Assembly (NCBI RefSeq): GCF_004521915.1
Contig: NZ_SDKD01000010.1
Location: 68,213-132,212, forward strand
Source of the DNA: Brevibacillus migulae
Lineage (GTDB): Bacteria; Bacillota; Bacilli; Brevibacillales; Brevibacillaceae
DNA length: 64,000 nucleotides
Direction: 5' to 3'
Positions 34,837 through 43,632 of this stretch are shown piece after piece. The translations under genes and the position numbers were made by a program. The notes beneath the pieces are model-generated. The model made no database searches. It saw only the letters and a program-made list of their open reading frames with translations, and had not been told where the DNA came from. Position 1 is the first letter of the stretch. Each line of letters begins with the position of its first letter.

Positions 34837-36195
34837 CTATTCATTGCCAAAAAATTCATCATAAAGAGCAACCACTGCACGGTCCGCATCGACTTCCTTC
34901 ACGCCGAACATCATGCTGACCTCTGAAGAGCCTTGGTTGATCATTTCCAGATTGACGCTTGCGCGGGCAAGAGCAGATGTAGCTCTTGCCGATGTACCGA
35001 CCGAGCGTCTCATGCCTTCCCCGACAATCATGACCAGCGCTAGATCTTGTTCCACGACGATATCTTCCGCCTGCAGCTCTTGTTGAATCCGCTGGACGAC
35101 TCGTTTTTGGATGTCCGCTGTAAAATCCTTCTTTCGCAGAATCACGGAAATGTTGTCAATGCCGGAGGGGGTATGCTCATAGGACAGTCCCTCATCTTCC
35201 AGGATCTTCAATAATTTTCGGCCAAATCCGACCTCTCTGTTCATCAAATACTTGCTGACGTAGATGCTGCAAAAGCCCTTATCGCTCGCGATGCCAGACA
35301 CATGCGTCTCGGTTGTCGCTCGCTGTGAGACGATCATTGTGCCGGGAGCTGCGGGGTTATTCGTATTTTTGATGCATACAGGGATGCCTGCCTGATAAGC
35401 GGGATAAAGCGCCTCTTCGTGAAACACGGAAAACCCTGAGTATGAAAGCTCGCGCATTTCCCGATACGTGATTTCATGGATTTCCTTTGGATTCTCCACC
35501 AGCGTTGGATTGACCGCATAGACAGAATCCACATCCGTAAAGTTTTCGTACAGCTCTGCCTGGACAGCAGCAGCCAAGATGGAGCCCGTGATATCCGAGC
35601 CGCCGCGCGAAAAAGTGACGAGCACCCCATCGGTACTGTAACCGAAGAAGCCGGGGAAAATGACGATTTCGTGTCTATCGCGCAAGGAGCGCAGTTTTTC
35701 GTAGGCTTCCGGCAGTACCTGTGCATTCCCCGCTTCATCTGAAACCAGCAGTCCTGCTTCAAATGGATTGACATACGATGCCTTGACGCCAAGACTCCGC
35801 AAATAATGGGCGACCAGCTTCGCGCATGTATCCTCGCCAGCAGCCTTGACTTGATCGAGAAAACGGGCGGGATCCTTGATGTGTTTCCTGTCGAGCATCA
35901 CGATCAGCTCAGCTGTGATATGTCCGGCAATGGCTTGATCGAGTGACAGACCCTCTGCGATATCGGTGAACCGCTGAACGACCCGCTGCTTCGCTTCATC
36001 CGCATCTTTGCCAGCCAAAACGAGCTGCGCATATGCGATCAATAGATCTGTAACTTTTGTATCATCCTTGAACCGTTTCCCAGGAGCGGAAACGACGATC
36101 ACACGTCGAGATTCATCCGCTTGAATAATCGCACACACTTTTTTTATCTGCTCCGCACTTGCAAGGGAAGTGCCCCCAAACTTGGCTACTTTCAT
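34837..36195 (-). CDS. lysC: aspartate kinase (class III, YclM type)
   Basis: The 452-residue monofunctional aspartokinase begins KVAKFGGTS and has FSRGGSDITGS in the kinase core and two ACT domains at the C-terminus (MIVGEGMRRSVGTSARATSAL and VNLEMINQGSSEVSMMFGV). It makes aspartyl phosphate for lysine, threonine and methionine synthesis; this length and layout correspond to the threonine/lysine-controlled YclM enzyme of B. subtilis. I looked for a lysine riboswitch in the roughly 130-base leader and saw none. It is a single-gene unit. Confidence 0.94.
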   Translation of the reverse strand: MKVAKFGGTSLASAEQIKKVCAIIQADESRRVIVVSAPGKRFKDDTKVTDLLIAYAQLVLAGKDADEAKQRVVQRFTDIAEGLSLDQAIAGHITAELIVMLDRKHIKDPARFLDQVKAAGEDTCAKLVAHYLRSLGVKASYVNPFEAGLLVSDEAGNAQVLPEAYEKLRSLRDRHEIVIFPGFFGYSTDGVLVTFSRGGSDITGSILAAAVQAELYENFTDVDSVYAVNPTLVENPKEIHEITYREMRELSYSGFSVFHEEALYPAYQAGIPVCIKNTNNPAAPGTMIVSQRATTETHVSGIASDKGFCSIYVSKYLMNREVGFGRKLLKILEDEGLSYEHTPSGIDNISVILRKKDFTADIQKRVVQRIQQELQAEDIVVEQDLALVMIVGEGMRRSVGTSARATSALARASVNLEMINQGSSEVSMMFGVKEVDADRAVVALYDEFFGNE

Positions 36196-36330
36196 CTCCG
36201 ACTCCTCCAGTGACTGCTTTACTCTGTTGAAATGATCTGAATATAGGTTAAATGAGTTTGATTAAAAAGACAAGTGTCCATTTAAGGAGGACACAGCAAA
36301 TGCATTTGCCCCTCTTTTGTGTTCACCCTT

Positions 36331-36359
36331 TTGACAAATTTGTTTGCTACTTATATAAT
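36331..36359 (+). promoter_or_regulatory. consensus sigma-A promoter of the MarR-MFS operon
   Basis: TTGACA (36331-36336), 17 bases, then TATAAT (36354-36359): both hexamers match the consensus exactly. The -10 overlaps the operator palindrome. Confidence 0.92.
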
Positions 36360-36370
36360 TGCTATAGCAA
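36359..36370 (+). promoter_or_regulatory. MarR-type operator
   Basis: TTGCTATAGCAA is a perfect 12-base palindrome starting at the last base of the -10. Half-site-like TTTGCTA lies upstream at 36343-36349. It is well placed for autorepression by the MarR protein. Confidence 0.75.
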
Positions 36371-36396
36371 ATAATTTGCAAAGGAGGCTCAGGCGA

Positions 36397-36840
36397 TTGA
36401 ATCTCGAAGATTCTTTTGGCTTTATTCTCAATAATTCGGGGCGAAGAATAACCCAGCTGCTGAACTTGCATCTGCAGCCGCATGAAATCACCACCGAACA
36501 GTTTTCCCTCCTTCGCCGTTTAAACGAGCAGGACGGGATCAGCCAGAAAGAACTGGCAAAACGCGTCGGGAAAGATCAGACCAATATCACGCGGATTCTT
36601 GATCAATTGGAACGGAAAGGATTGGCCAAGCGTATGCCCAATCAAGAGGACAGACGTTCCTTTCTTGCCTACGTGACGGATGAAGGGCGAGCTTTGGATG
36701 ACGTACTGGTCCCGATTGAACAAGAGGTGATCAGACAAGTTTTGGCTGACCTGTCTGACGAGGATGTGCGGCATGTAAAAACCTTGCTGACACGCATCGA
36801 ACAGAAAGCGAGCAGCTTGATTGAATCATTAGACAGATAA
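36397..36840 (+). CDS. MarR-family transcriptional regulator
   Basis: The 147-residue protein has the MarR winged helix: QPHEITTEQFSLLRRLNEQDG, the recognition segment SQKELAKRVGKDQTNITRILDQLERKG, and the wing KRMPNQEDRRSFLAYVTDEG. It begins with TTG at 36397, 9 bases after AAGGAGG; an upstream in-frame ATG would run back through the promoter and is unlikely. It lies directly upstream of an MFS pump and behind a perfect promoter with an operator-like palindrome, so it most likely represses this pump and itself until a ligand binds. Confidence 0.92.
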   Translation: MNLEDSFGFILNNSGRRITQLLNLHLQPHEITTEQFSLLRRLNEQDGISQKELAKRVGKDQTNITRILDQLERKGLAKRMPNQEDRRSFLAYVTDEGRALDDVLVPIEQEVIRQVLADLSDEDVRHVKTLLTRIEQKASSLIESLDR

Positions 36841-36867
36841 GTATTGGATGGAACGGAGAGATAACCC

Positions 36868-38067
36868 TTGAAGGAACAAAAATTATGGAATCGCGACTTT
36901 GTTGCTATCTGTTTTAGCAGCTTTTTTCTTTTTCTGCCCTTTTATGCGTTGGCAACCACACTGCCTGTCTTTGTAACAGACGAATTGCACGGAGCGAAGA
37001 CCCAAATCGGTTTGGTCATGACCTTATTCATTATTTCTGCCGTTATATTCAGACCACTGACCGGAAAATGGCTGGATGAGGTGAATCGCCGAAAGCTGCT
37101 GTTCATTTCCCTTATCATCTATGCTGTCTGCACCACTCTCCACTTGGCTGTGGAAAGCATGGCCGTATTGTTTGCGCTGCGCTTTTTCAACGGGATCGGT
37201 TTTGGGATGGCGACTACAGCGACAGGAGCGATTGTCATTGACCTGATCCCGGAAAATCGCAAAGGGGAAGGGATCGGTTATTATACGCTCTTTATGAGCT
37301 TAGCCATGGTATTGGGACCATTCGTCGGTCTGACAATCATTGAACATGCAAGCTCGACACTCTTGTTTTCGATTTGCGGCATCTTATCCGTTTTATCGCT
37401 CCTTTTAGGTATGACGATTCGGATACCGGAGCGTCCACAAACCACAGCGCCTCGCAGTAACAAATTCAGCTGGAATGGCCTGATCGAGCCAAAAGCCATT
37501 CCGATTGCGATTGCTGCAAGCTTGGCGGCCTTTTCTTACGGGGCGATCACGACATTTATATCCGTATACGCAAAAGAAATTGGACTGACTAGCTTTGCGA
37601 GTTACTTCTTCATCGTTTTCGCGGCCTTTATCGTCCTTCCCCGTCCATTTACGGGAAAATTATTCGACCGGAAAGGCCCGAATCTTTTGGTCTATTCCGG
37701 CATTGTGCTCTTTACGTTCGGTTTGATCAGCTTAAGCCAAGCCACGACTCCGTTGATCTTTTTGCTCGCAGGCGGAATTATCGGGCTGGGCTACGGTGCG
37801 CTCTTGCCAAGCTTTCAAACGATTGCGATCCAATCTTCCCCGAGCCACCGCAGAGGACTGGCGACCAGCACGTATTTTGTCCTGTTTGATTCCGGCTATG
37901 GGCTGGGATCATACATTCTCGGTATTGTCGCCGCATCAACAAGCTACCACAACATGTATCTGATCTCGGGTGTAATCGTAGCGTTCACTTCCGTACTCTA
38001 TTATTTCTTGCACCACCGAAAAACAGCGCTGCAAAAGGAAAGCGCACCTGCGCAGCTGCATTCGTAA
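36868..38067 (+). CDS. MFS efflux transporter of the MarR operon
   Basis: The 399-residue protein has twelve membrane segments, with FRPLTGKWLDEVNRRKLLF as motif A and FNGIGFGMATTATGAIVIDLIPENRKGEGIGYYTLF (a helix-4 region, read in parts) as in YwoG/YfkF-type pumps. TTG at 36868 is the start, with GGAGAG upstream. It is 27 bases after the MarR gene. Likely a drug or toxic-metabolite exporter induced by its own substrate. Confidence 0.88.
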   Translation: MKEQKLWNRDFVAICFSSFFLFLPFYALATTLPVFVTDELHGAKTQIGLVMTLFIISAVIFRPLTGKWLDEVNRRKLLFISLIIYAVCTTLHLAVESMAVLFALRFFNGIGFGMATTATGAIVIDLIPENRKGEGIGYYTLFMSLAMVLGPFVGLTIIEHASSTLLFSICGILSVLSLLLGMTIRIPERPQTTAPRSNKFSWNGLIEPKAIPIAIAASLAAFSYGAITTFISVYAKEIGLTSFASYFFIVFAAFIVLPRPFTGKLFDRKGPNLLVYSGIVLFTFGLISLSQATTPLIFLLAGGIIGLGYGALLPSFQTIAIQSSPSHRRGLATSTYFVLFDSGYGLGSYILGIVAASTSYHNMYLISGVIVAFTSVLYYFLHHRKTALQKESAPAQLHS

Positions 38068-38072
38068 TGAAG

Positions 38073-38115
38073 AAAAAAGCTCACAGCCCGTTGCTACGGG
38101 CTCTGAGCTTTTTTT
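38073..38115. terminator. strong bidirectional terminator
   Basis: AAAAAAGCTCA-AGCCCG pairs with CGGGCT-TGAGCTTTTTT around a 6-base loop, with one mismatch. It ends the MFS gene on the plus strand and the PstS-like gene on the minus strand (whose stop lies inside it). Confidence 0.93.
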
Positions 38116-39551
38116 GCTTCAATCGGAATATATCCCCCCTCTTCGATCGCTTTCGCTCCCTCTTCACTTTGAATCCAGGCAAGCAATCGATTGGCGGGGC
38201 TGTCCACCGGTTCTCCTTTTCGGGTCACCGCGTAAAGCACTGCCGTAAACGGATAGGTGTCGCTAATGATGCTGTCTTTGCTCGGCTCAAATCCATCAAT
38301 CGCGAGAAACTTTACCTCTTCGCGCTGATGCATTTCGTTGGCATAGTAAAAAAAGGAATATCCGATGGCATTTTCGGCATTTTGATATTCAGCCACGGCA
38401 TCGATCAGTCCGCCCATGCCTCCTGCCTTTTTCACAGTGGGCGGGTCGGCCAACGGAATCCCCTTCATGACCTTTTTCACCATAAACGTCTGGCTCCCCG
38501 AGTTTTCTTCCCGTTGAAAGGCAACGATCCGGTTATCGGCTCCGCCAACCTCTGCCCAATTGGTGATTTTCCCTGAATAAATATCCTGCACGTGAGCAAC
38601 GGAAAGTTGTTGAACCGGATTATCCTGGTGAACAAGAAATACGAACGCGTCTTTTCCAATCGGAGTGAGCTGCAGGCTGACGCCATGATCGGCCGCAAGC
38701 TTTTCTTCTTCATCAGAAGGGCCCGCTACAAAAATGATATCCGCTTTTTTGGTTATCAGATTAACATAGGCCTCATGTGTCGTATTGAAATGAGTGAATG
38801 ATGCGGCGCTGTGTTTGCTTACTCCCGTTAAACGGTTCACGAGGATTTCACCGAAAGGAATCGCTGCCGTAGCTCCATCCACTTTCGGATAAGTCTCGAG
38901 TGAAAAAGGGTAGGATCGTGGAATCAGAAGAGTGACGATGAAGCAAAGCAAGCAGCTGCAAGGTAGCAAGAATACGGCTCTTCTCGCTTTTCCGGCTTTT
39001 TCGGCATTGATGATCGGCGCATGCGTACCACGCTTCATCCCTGCCATGATCGCACATCCGGGAATGAACGCTGTGAACAGCGCAATATACTTGACCGTTG
39101 TACTGTCCGACACATAATGAGGCAAGCTTTCAAAAACAGGCTCGGCCCAATATAGGAAAAGTCGAAACGGAAGCCATGTGAGGCTGTCCAAATCTGAAGT
39201 TGCCCCTGCCGTACTATCAAACGTCAATAACCAGATTAACGCTGCTGCCAATGAAACGGAAAAAGAAGCGATCGCTTGCATGGGCCACTTTTTCGCGATT
39301 TGTTTGGACAGCCATTGACCGGAAAAAAAGAAAGCCAGGCACATGATCGACAAATACGTCAGATGTCCCATCCACAGGCTGACATCGCCCCATTCGCTCT
39401 GTTCCATCTTTTCTGTGTACAGGCCAATGAATGGTCCAACAAGCAAGAGGCTGATTGCATATAAGAAACAATAAACGATTCCCCAGGCACATGCTTGTCC
39501 ATATTGAATCAGCACCGTTTGCCTATCCTCGTGGAGTTCTGTTTGCTGCAT
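38094..39551 (-). CDS. membrane protein with C-terminal PstS-like substrate-binding domain
   Basis: The 485-residue protein has about five hydrophobic helices in its first 210 residues (for example YGQACAWGIVYCFLYAISLL, LTYLSIMCLAFFFSG, VFLLPCSCLLCFIVTLLIP). A PstS/phosphate-binding-like domain follows from about residue 225: IPFGEILVNRLT, DIIFVAGPSDEEEK, KDAFVFLVHQDNPVQQLS, QDIYSGKITNWAEVGG, FQREENSGSQTFM and ENAIGYSFFYYA. The binding domain would face outside, tethered by the last helix. There are no PstCAB genes nearby, so it may be a sensor or scavenger. The ATG at 39551 has AAGGGA 8 bases upstream. Confidence 0.82.
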   Translation of the reverse strand: MQQTELHEDRQTVLIQYGQACAWGIVYCFLYAISLLLVGPFIGLYTEKMEQSEWGDVSLWMGHLTYLSIMCLAFFFSGQWLSKQIAKKWPMQAIASFSVSLAAALIWLLTFDSTAGATSDLDSLTWLPFRLFLYWAEPVFESLPHYVSDSTTVKYIALFTAFIPGCAIMAGMKRGTHAPIINAEKAGKARRAVFLLPCSCLLCFIVTLLIPRSYPFSLETYPKVDGATAAIPFGEILVNRLTGVSKHSAASFTHFNTTHEAYVNLITKKADIIFVAGPSDEEEKLAADHGVSLQLTPIGKDAFVFLVHQDNPVQQLSVAHVQDIYSGKITNWAEVGGADNRIVAFQREENSGSQTFMVKKVMKGIPLADPPTVKKAGGMGGLIDAVAEYQNAENAIGYSFFYYANEMHQREEVKFLAIDGFEPSKDSIISDTYPFTAVLYAVTRKGEPVDSPANRLLAWIQSEEGAKAIEEGGYIPIEAKKAQSP

Positions 39552-39570
39552 GCGGAGTCCCTTCCCCCAT

Positions 39571-40329
39571 TCATTTTCTCTCAACGCTATATAACCATTT
39601 GAGTGCGTGCGGAAAACGCTTTGCAAAAAAAGGAAGCTGGTGTTCGGCTCCTTCCTCCACTGTGAAATGCAGCCCTCGCTGGAAGTTGCCGCTCTCTTCC
39701 AATAGCGCATACGCTTCCTTGGTCCGCGCCACCATTTCTTTTTGGATGTTTTCTTTCCCCCAGCCCTCCATACTTCCCACGTCCAAATACAAACGATGCA
39801 TCCGGCCGTCAATGGGCTGCTCCTTCATATATTCGATAACTCCCGGGTACCAGAAAGAGCCGGAGATCGACGCAATTTTGCGAAAAACATGTGGATAGAG
39901 ATACAGCGCATACAGGGAGATCAGACCCCCTAATGATTTTCCGATGATTGCCGTCATTTCCGCTCTTGGATCGGTTTGAAAATGTTTGTCAATAAACGGT
40001 TTACATACCTCCACGACAAACTCCAAATACGCAGCTCCTTGCCCGCCGAAATCCGCGAACCGATTGTCGAGCGCCGGCGCTGGCCATGGGGTGTATTCAT
40101 CGAGGCGATTGAACGGTTCAATACCTACTAGGATGAGAGGGGATAGCTCCCCGTGAGCGAACATCTCTTCCACGTGAAAGATGGAATCGCTCTGATCGGG
40201 ATCAAATACATCCCCTGTATCCTGCACGTAAACGACCGGATAATGGTACCCGTCCTGAGGGTAACCGGGTGGAAGGTAAATGAGAAGACAGCGCTGATTT
40301 ACGTTTCTGGTAACAAACGTTCCTTTCAA
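39571..40329 (-). CDS. esterase-like alpha/beta hydrolase (BesA/YuiI or esterase D family)
   Basis: The 252-residue protein has the putative esterase family layout: LIYLPPGYPQDGYHYPVVYVQD, FADFGGQGAAYLEFVVEVCKPFID, the nucleophile elbow GKSLGG, and the late HQLPFFAKRFPHALKWL. The serine, an aspartate (DVGSMEG region) and histidine can form the triad. Relatives hydrolyse siderophore lactones or other esters. The start is TTG at 40329 behind AGGAGGGGG. It lies 19 bases before the PstS-like membrane protein gene, so they share a transcript. Confidence 0.87.
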   Translation of the reverse strand: MKGTFVTRNVNQRCLLIYLPPGYPQDGYHYPVVYVQDTGDVFDPDQSDSIFHVEEMFAHGELSPLILVGIEPFNRLDEYTPWPAPALDNRFADFGGQGAAYLEFVVEVCKPFIDKHFQTDPRAEMTAIIGKSLGGLISLYALYLYPHVFRKIASISGSFWYPGVIEYMKEQPIDGRMHRLYLDVGSMEGWGKENIQKEMVARTKEAYALLEESGNFQRGLHFTVEEGAEHQLPFFAKRFPHALKWLYSVERK

Positions 40330-40353
40330 TAGGGTCCCCCTCCTATTAGTGAC

Positions 40354-40390
40354 AAAAAAGACCATGATTTTCTGTATCATCATCATGGTC
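40354..40390 (-). terminator. terminator of the zinc alcohol dehydrogenase gene
   Basis: GACCATGAT pairs with ATCATGGTC around a 13-base loop, followed by TTTTTTG on the minus strand. Confidence 0.87.
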
Positions 40391-40449
40391 GTGTAAAGCT
40401 CCTTGCTGTTTCACAATACTCTTCTCTTGTCCTAGCAATCGCAGGGAAA

Positions 40450-41586
40450 TCACGGCTGCAGCATGATTTTCAAGCAGTTATCCTCTTTCTGCTCAAAGGT
40501 TGTGTACGCCTGTGGTGCATCCGATAATGAATACGTATGGCTGATCAGATCCGTCACAGTCAATTTTCCCTCCTGCAGCATCCGATACATTGGCGGGATC
40601 AAGTGGATGACAGGTGCTTGCCCCATTTTCAACTGGATATTGCGGGCAAACAGATCGCCCAACGGAAACCCATTATACCGTGTTCCATAGACTCCGACCA
40701 GCTGGATCGTACCGCCTTTTCGCACGACCTGACTGGCCATTTCGACGGCAGCCATCGTTCCCCCTTGGAGTCGCAGAGCCGTCTCCACTTTTTCCAGGAA
40801 GCTCATTTTCCCGCCCATTCCGACGCAATCGATGACGACATCTGCTCCTCCTTTTGTGATTTCCTTCAAATGCTTTCCCAAGTCCTCTACTTTCGACAGA
40901 TCGAATGCTTCTGCTTGGTTGTATTTACGAGCGTGCTCCAGGCGGTGCGAGACATAATCGACCGTGATCACTCGATTTGCACCTTTCAGCCAGGCAAGAC
41001 GCTGCACAAGCAAGCCGATCGGTCCTGAGCCCAGCACGATGACGGTATCTCCCGGTTTCACACCTGCATGGTTGATCCCCCAAAAAGCCGTGGGCAAAGC
41101 ATCGGATAGGAAAACAAGCACATCGTCGGGAAGCTCACATTCAGCAGGAATGACAAACGAAGTAAAGTTCGCATAAGGCACACGTACAGCCTCTGCTTGC
41201 GTCCCGTAGAAATCCCCAAAGAGTCGGGAGCAGCCAAAGTAGGCTCCCGCTTCCCCATGCTCATTCGCCCGGTCACATTGGCTTTCCAGCTCGTGCTGGC
41301 AGAAATAGCAGGTTCCACACGCGACATTGAACGGTACGACCACCCGATCCCCTTTTTTCAGCTTATGAACACCACGACCGACGTCCTCTACAATCCCTAC
41401 GGCCTCATGCCCGATGACATACCCTTTCTCCAAGCTTGGGATCAATCCGTGGAATAAATGCAAATCCGATCCGCAAATGGAGCTGCGGCTTATCCTGACA
41501 ACGGCGTCTTCCTCTTTTTCGATGCGTGCATCGGGAATCTCTCTCACTTCCACACTGCGGAATCCTTGGAACGTCACTGCTTTCAT
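40450..41586 (-). CDS. zinc-dependent alcohol dehydrogenase (formaldehyde-dehydrogenase-like)
   Basis: The 378-residue medium-chain dehydrogenase has a catalytic zinc Cys in SICGSDLHLFHG (about residue 38), GHEAVG, a structural-zinc set ACGTCYFCQHELESQC, and the NAD motif VIVLGSGPIGLL. The length and block pattern fit the FDH-like or threonine-dehydrogenase-like subgroup. It lies 31 bases downstream of the di-heme cytochrome gene and ends in a terminator. Whether the two work together on an alcohol is unknown. Confidence 0.9.
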   Translation of the reverse strand: MKAVTFQGFRSVEVREIPDARIEKEEDAVVRISRSSICGSDLHLFHGLIPSLEKGYVIGHEAVGIVEDVGRGVHKLKKGDRVVVPFNVACGTCYFCQHELESQCDRANEHGEAGAYFGCSRLFGDFYGTQAEAVRVPYANFTSFVIPAECELPDDVLVFLSDALPTAFWGINHAGVKPGDTVIVLGSGPIGLLVQRLAWLKGANRVITVDYVSHRLEHARKYNQAEAFDLSKVEDLGKHLKEITKGGADVVIDCVGMGGKMSFLEKVETALRLQGGTMAAVEMASQVVRKGGTIQLVGVYGTRYNGFPLGDLFARNIQLKMGQAPVIHLIPPMYRMLQEGKLTVTDLISHTYSLSDAPQAYTTFEQKEDNCLKIMLQP

Positions 41587-41617
41587 TGCTCTTCATGGCC
41601 TCCCATCCATCTACCCA

Positions 41618-43495
41618 CTAAGGCAAGCTGAGCAAATATCGAACTAACGCATCTTGATCTTCTTTCGTAAATCCGGTTGTACGATCTACCCAAAAAGCAT
41701 GTCCCTCCCCAGAGACATGCGCTTCCCGGAGATAGGCTGCCGATCGATTAGAGGCAATCACTTTCTCTCGCAAGTCCTTGTCAACAAGGGCAAGCAAGCT
41801 GTTGTACGGGTCCGGCGTCAATTCTTTCATCTCGGTTTGCGGCAATCCAACATGGGAACGGTCTTTCCCGACTGCCACTCCGCCATCATGGAGATAAGGA
41901 GCACTCCAGGCTAACCCGAGCAAGCTCATCGTCTTATAACCGCCGCGAGAGCCTGATTGGGCCCAGGCTATCTTCAACTGCTGGCGCTGATGTTCTGTGA
42001 TTGGTATTTTCACTTTTTTCGCATCGGGAGGGATCGGGAGCGGCGTGTCCTCCGTGTACATGAGGGGAGGTCCCAAAATTCGCTGCACCTTATGGAATCC
42101 TTTTGCCCGGGAAGGTTCCGTTTTTACTTGTTCGATCGGTATGACGGCATTGCTTGTCAAATAATCGCCCGCATGACACCGGATACACCCTGCCCGTTCG
42201 AATACTTGTCTTCCCTTTCTGGAGGTAACGGCATCCGTTTGAAAGGGAGAAGCTGGTGCTTTTAATGTTTCCATCCATGCAGACATTGCATTAATTTCTT
42301 CTAACGCATGATATCCAGGCGTCCCATAGGTCAGCCCGACACTGGATATATAATTGGCTTTGGGATAGGTAGATGTGACATACAGCTCATTGATGCCTGC
42401 TACACCTGGGGTCGGATCCACCTTGGCAAAGAATGCCGTCGGTCTTTCCTTCCCTTTTCCCCCTTTGTAGCGATACTTCGGGTTGGCCGCTCGCTGCAAT
42501 ACCGTCCCGAGATACACTTCCTTGTCGATACCGAGCATCGGCTTACTGACGACTGTTTGCGAAAGGGTGTCCATATTTTGGGAATGAACGTTGTTGATGC
42601 CCGCGCTTGCACCTTTAAACGGTCCCACCATGCCTTGTCCGTTCCAGCCAAAGGGATGGTCCCCCTTCGTCAAAGCATCCGGTATTTGTACCGGATTATT
42701 TTCGGAATCCAGCGTAACATCCACACTTCCCTTTGGCCAAAACATGACCTGCCTGTCGACTTCATCTTCCAGTTTTTGCGGGTCAGGGAGCAGCGCTTGC
42801 CTGCCATCCGAAGTCGTCACAGGCACACTGAGTTCCGTTATGTACTTTTTTAGGGAAGTGATATTGGTATGAGTGAAATAGGACGTCGTATTGGTGCTTA
42901 GCGCCAGCAGGTAACCCATGTTGAAATCCCGGTTGGGCAGGCCTTGCAAGATCTTGCCGCTTCTCGGATCCACGGTAGCATGGCAAGCCATACAGGATAT
43001 ACCGGCCTTCAACCGCCCTTCTTCCCACTTTATTTTGAATCCGAGTGGGGCATATACTCCTTTGGGCACATCAATGCCGGTATCGATGATCTGCCCCTTA
43101 TGAATGGTTTTTCCTCCGATGGTTGCCGTCTTGGCTGCTTCCACTTGCAAATTCGTGGTGCCACGCCCTTTCAGCTTCGCAACGGCTTTCAAGATATTCG
43201 GAATCGACAAGGGACCGTCAAAGGCACCCATGATATCTGTAAAAAAGCGTTCATTCCCGAACGTCTTCTCGATATACGTTTCTTCCCCGAGTGCAAGCAT
43301 CTCTTGCGTTACTGTCACTCCGCTCGTTTGTGATGCTATCCTCGCATCCGCCATGGGCGGGTTCACGTATTTCGCTTTCGCAGGCGTATACACGTATTCA
43401 AAGCCTGATCGATACAATCCGGCGAAAATGCCACCTGCAAGCACGAAGAAGCCGCATCCAATGAGTATCCATTTGCTTTTTGCCTGCTTCCACAT
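41618..43495 (-). CDS. membrane-anchored di-heme cytochrome c, peroxidase/MauG-like region
   Basis: The 625-residue protein has one N-terminal anchor (ILIGCGFFVLAGGIFAGLY), heme motifs CMACH (about residue 168) and CIRCH (about residue 440), and a C-terminal YKTMSLLGLAWSAPYLHDGG segment that matches the distal-methionine or ligand region of di-heme cytochrome c peroxidase-like proteins. It is large for that family, with an extra domain between the two hemes. It faces the outside of the membrane. It may pass electrons to or from the adjacent alcohol dehydrogenase or a quinone, but no such path is shown by sequence. Confidence 0.82.
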   Translation of the reverse strand: MWKQAKSKWILIGCGFFVLAGGIFAGLYRSGFEYVYTPAKAKYVNPPMADARIASQTSGVTVTQEMLALGEETYIEKTFGNERFFTDIMGAFDGPLSIPNILKAVAKLKGRGTTNLQVEAAKTATIGGKTIHKGQIIDTGIDVPKGVYAPLGFKIKWEEGRLKAGISCMACHATVDPRSGKILQGLPNRDFNMGYLLALSTNTTSYFTHTNITSLKKYITELSVPVTTSDGRQALLPDPQKLEDEVDRQVMFWPKGSVDVTLDSENNPVQIPDALTKGDHPFGWNGQGMVGPFKGASAGINNVHSQNMDTLSQTVVSKPMLGIDKEVYLGTVLQRAANPKYRYKGGKGKERPTAFFAKVDPTPGVAGINELYVTSTYPKANYISSVGLTYGTPGYHALEEINAMSAWMETLKAPASPFQTDAVTSRKGRQVFERAGCIRCHAGDYLTSNAVIPIEQVKTEPSRAKGFHKVQRILGPPLMYTEDTPLPIPPDAKKVKIPITEHQRQQLKIAWAQSGSRGGYKTMSLLGLAWSAPYLHDGGVAVGKDRSHVGLPQTEMKELTPDPYNSLLALVDKDLREKVIASNRSAAYLREAHVSGEGHAFWVDRTTGFTKEDQDALVRYLLSLP

Positions 43496-43550
43496 GTTTC
43501 TCCCTCCGTTTCCATATACCTACTATTTGACAGCATGCCCTCCTGTATGC

Positions 43551-43593
43551 AAAAAACCGTTTTCGCTGCAACAGCAAGCGAGAAACGGTTTTT
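43551..43593 (-). terminator. terminator of the glutathione peroxidase gene
   Basis: AAAACCGTTT pairs with AAACGGTTTT with an inner CTCGCT/AGCGA stem; a T-run follows on the minus strand. Confidence 0.85.
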
Positions 43594-43632
43594 GGGGCTT
43601 GGTATGGAGTAAAGGGTTAGGGGCCAATCTGG

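Noticed and set aside
36196..36330. Possible lysine riboswitch ahead of the aspartokinase gene
   Set aside because: The leader is too short and none of the conserved L-box helices is visible.
36319..36396. Earlier in-frame start for the MarR regulator
   Set aside because: It lies upstream of and through the consensus promoter, so it would not be in the transcript; the TTG at 36397 has an ideal ribosome site.
39552..39812. Upstream extension of the PstS-like membrane protein
   Set aside because: It lies inside the esterase gene in another phase, is Trp/Arg-rich, and the ATG at 39551 has a good ribosome site.
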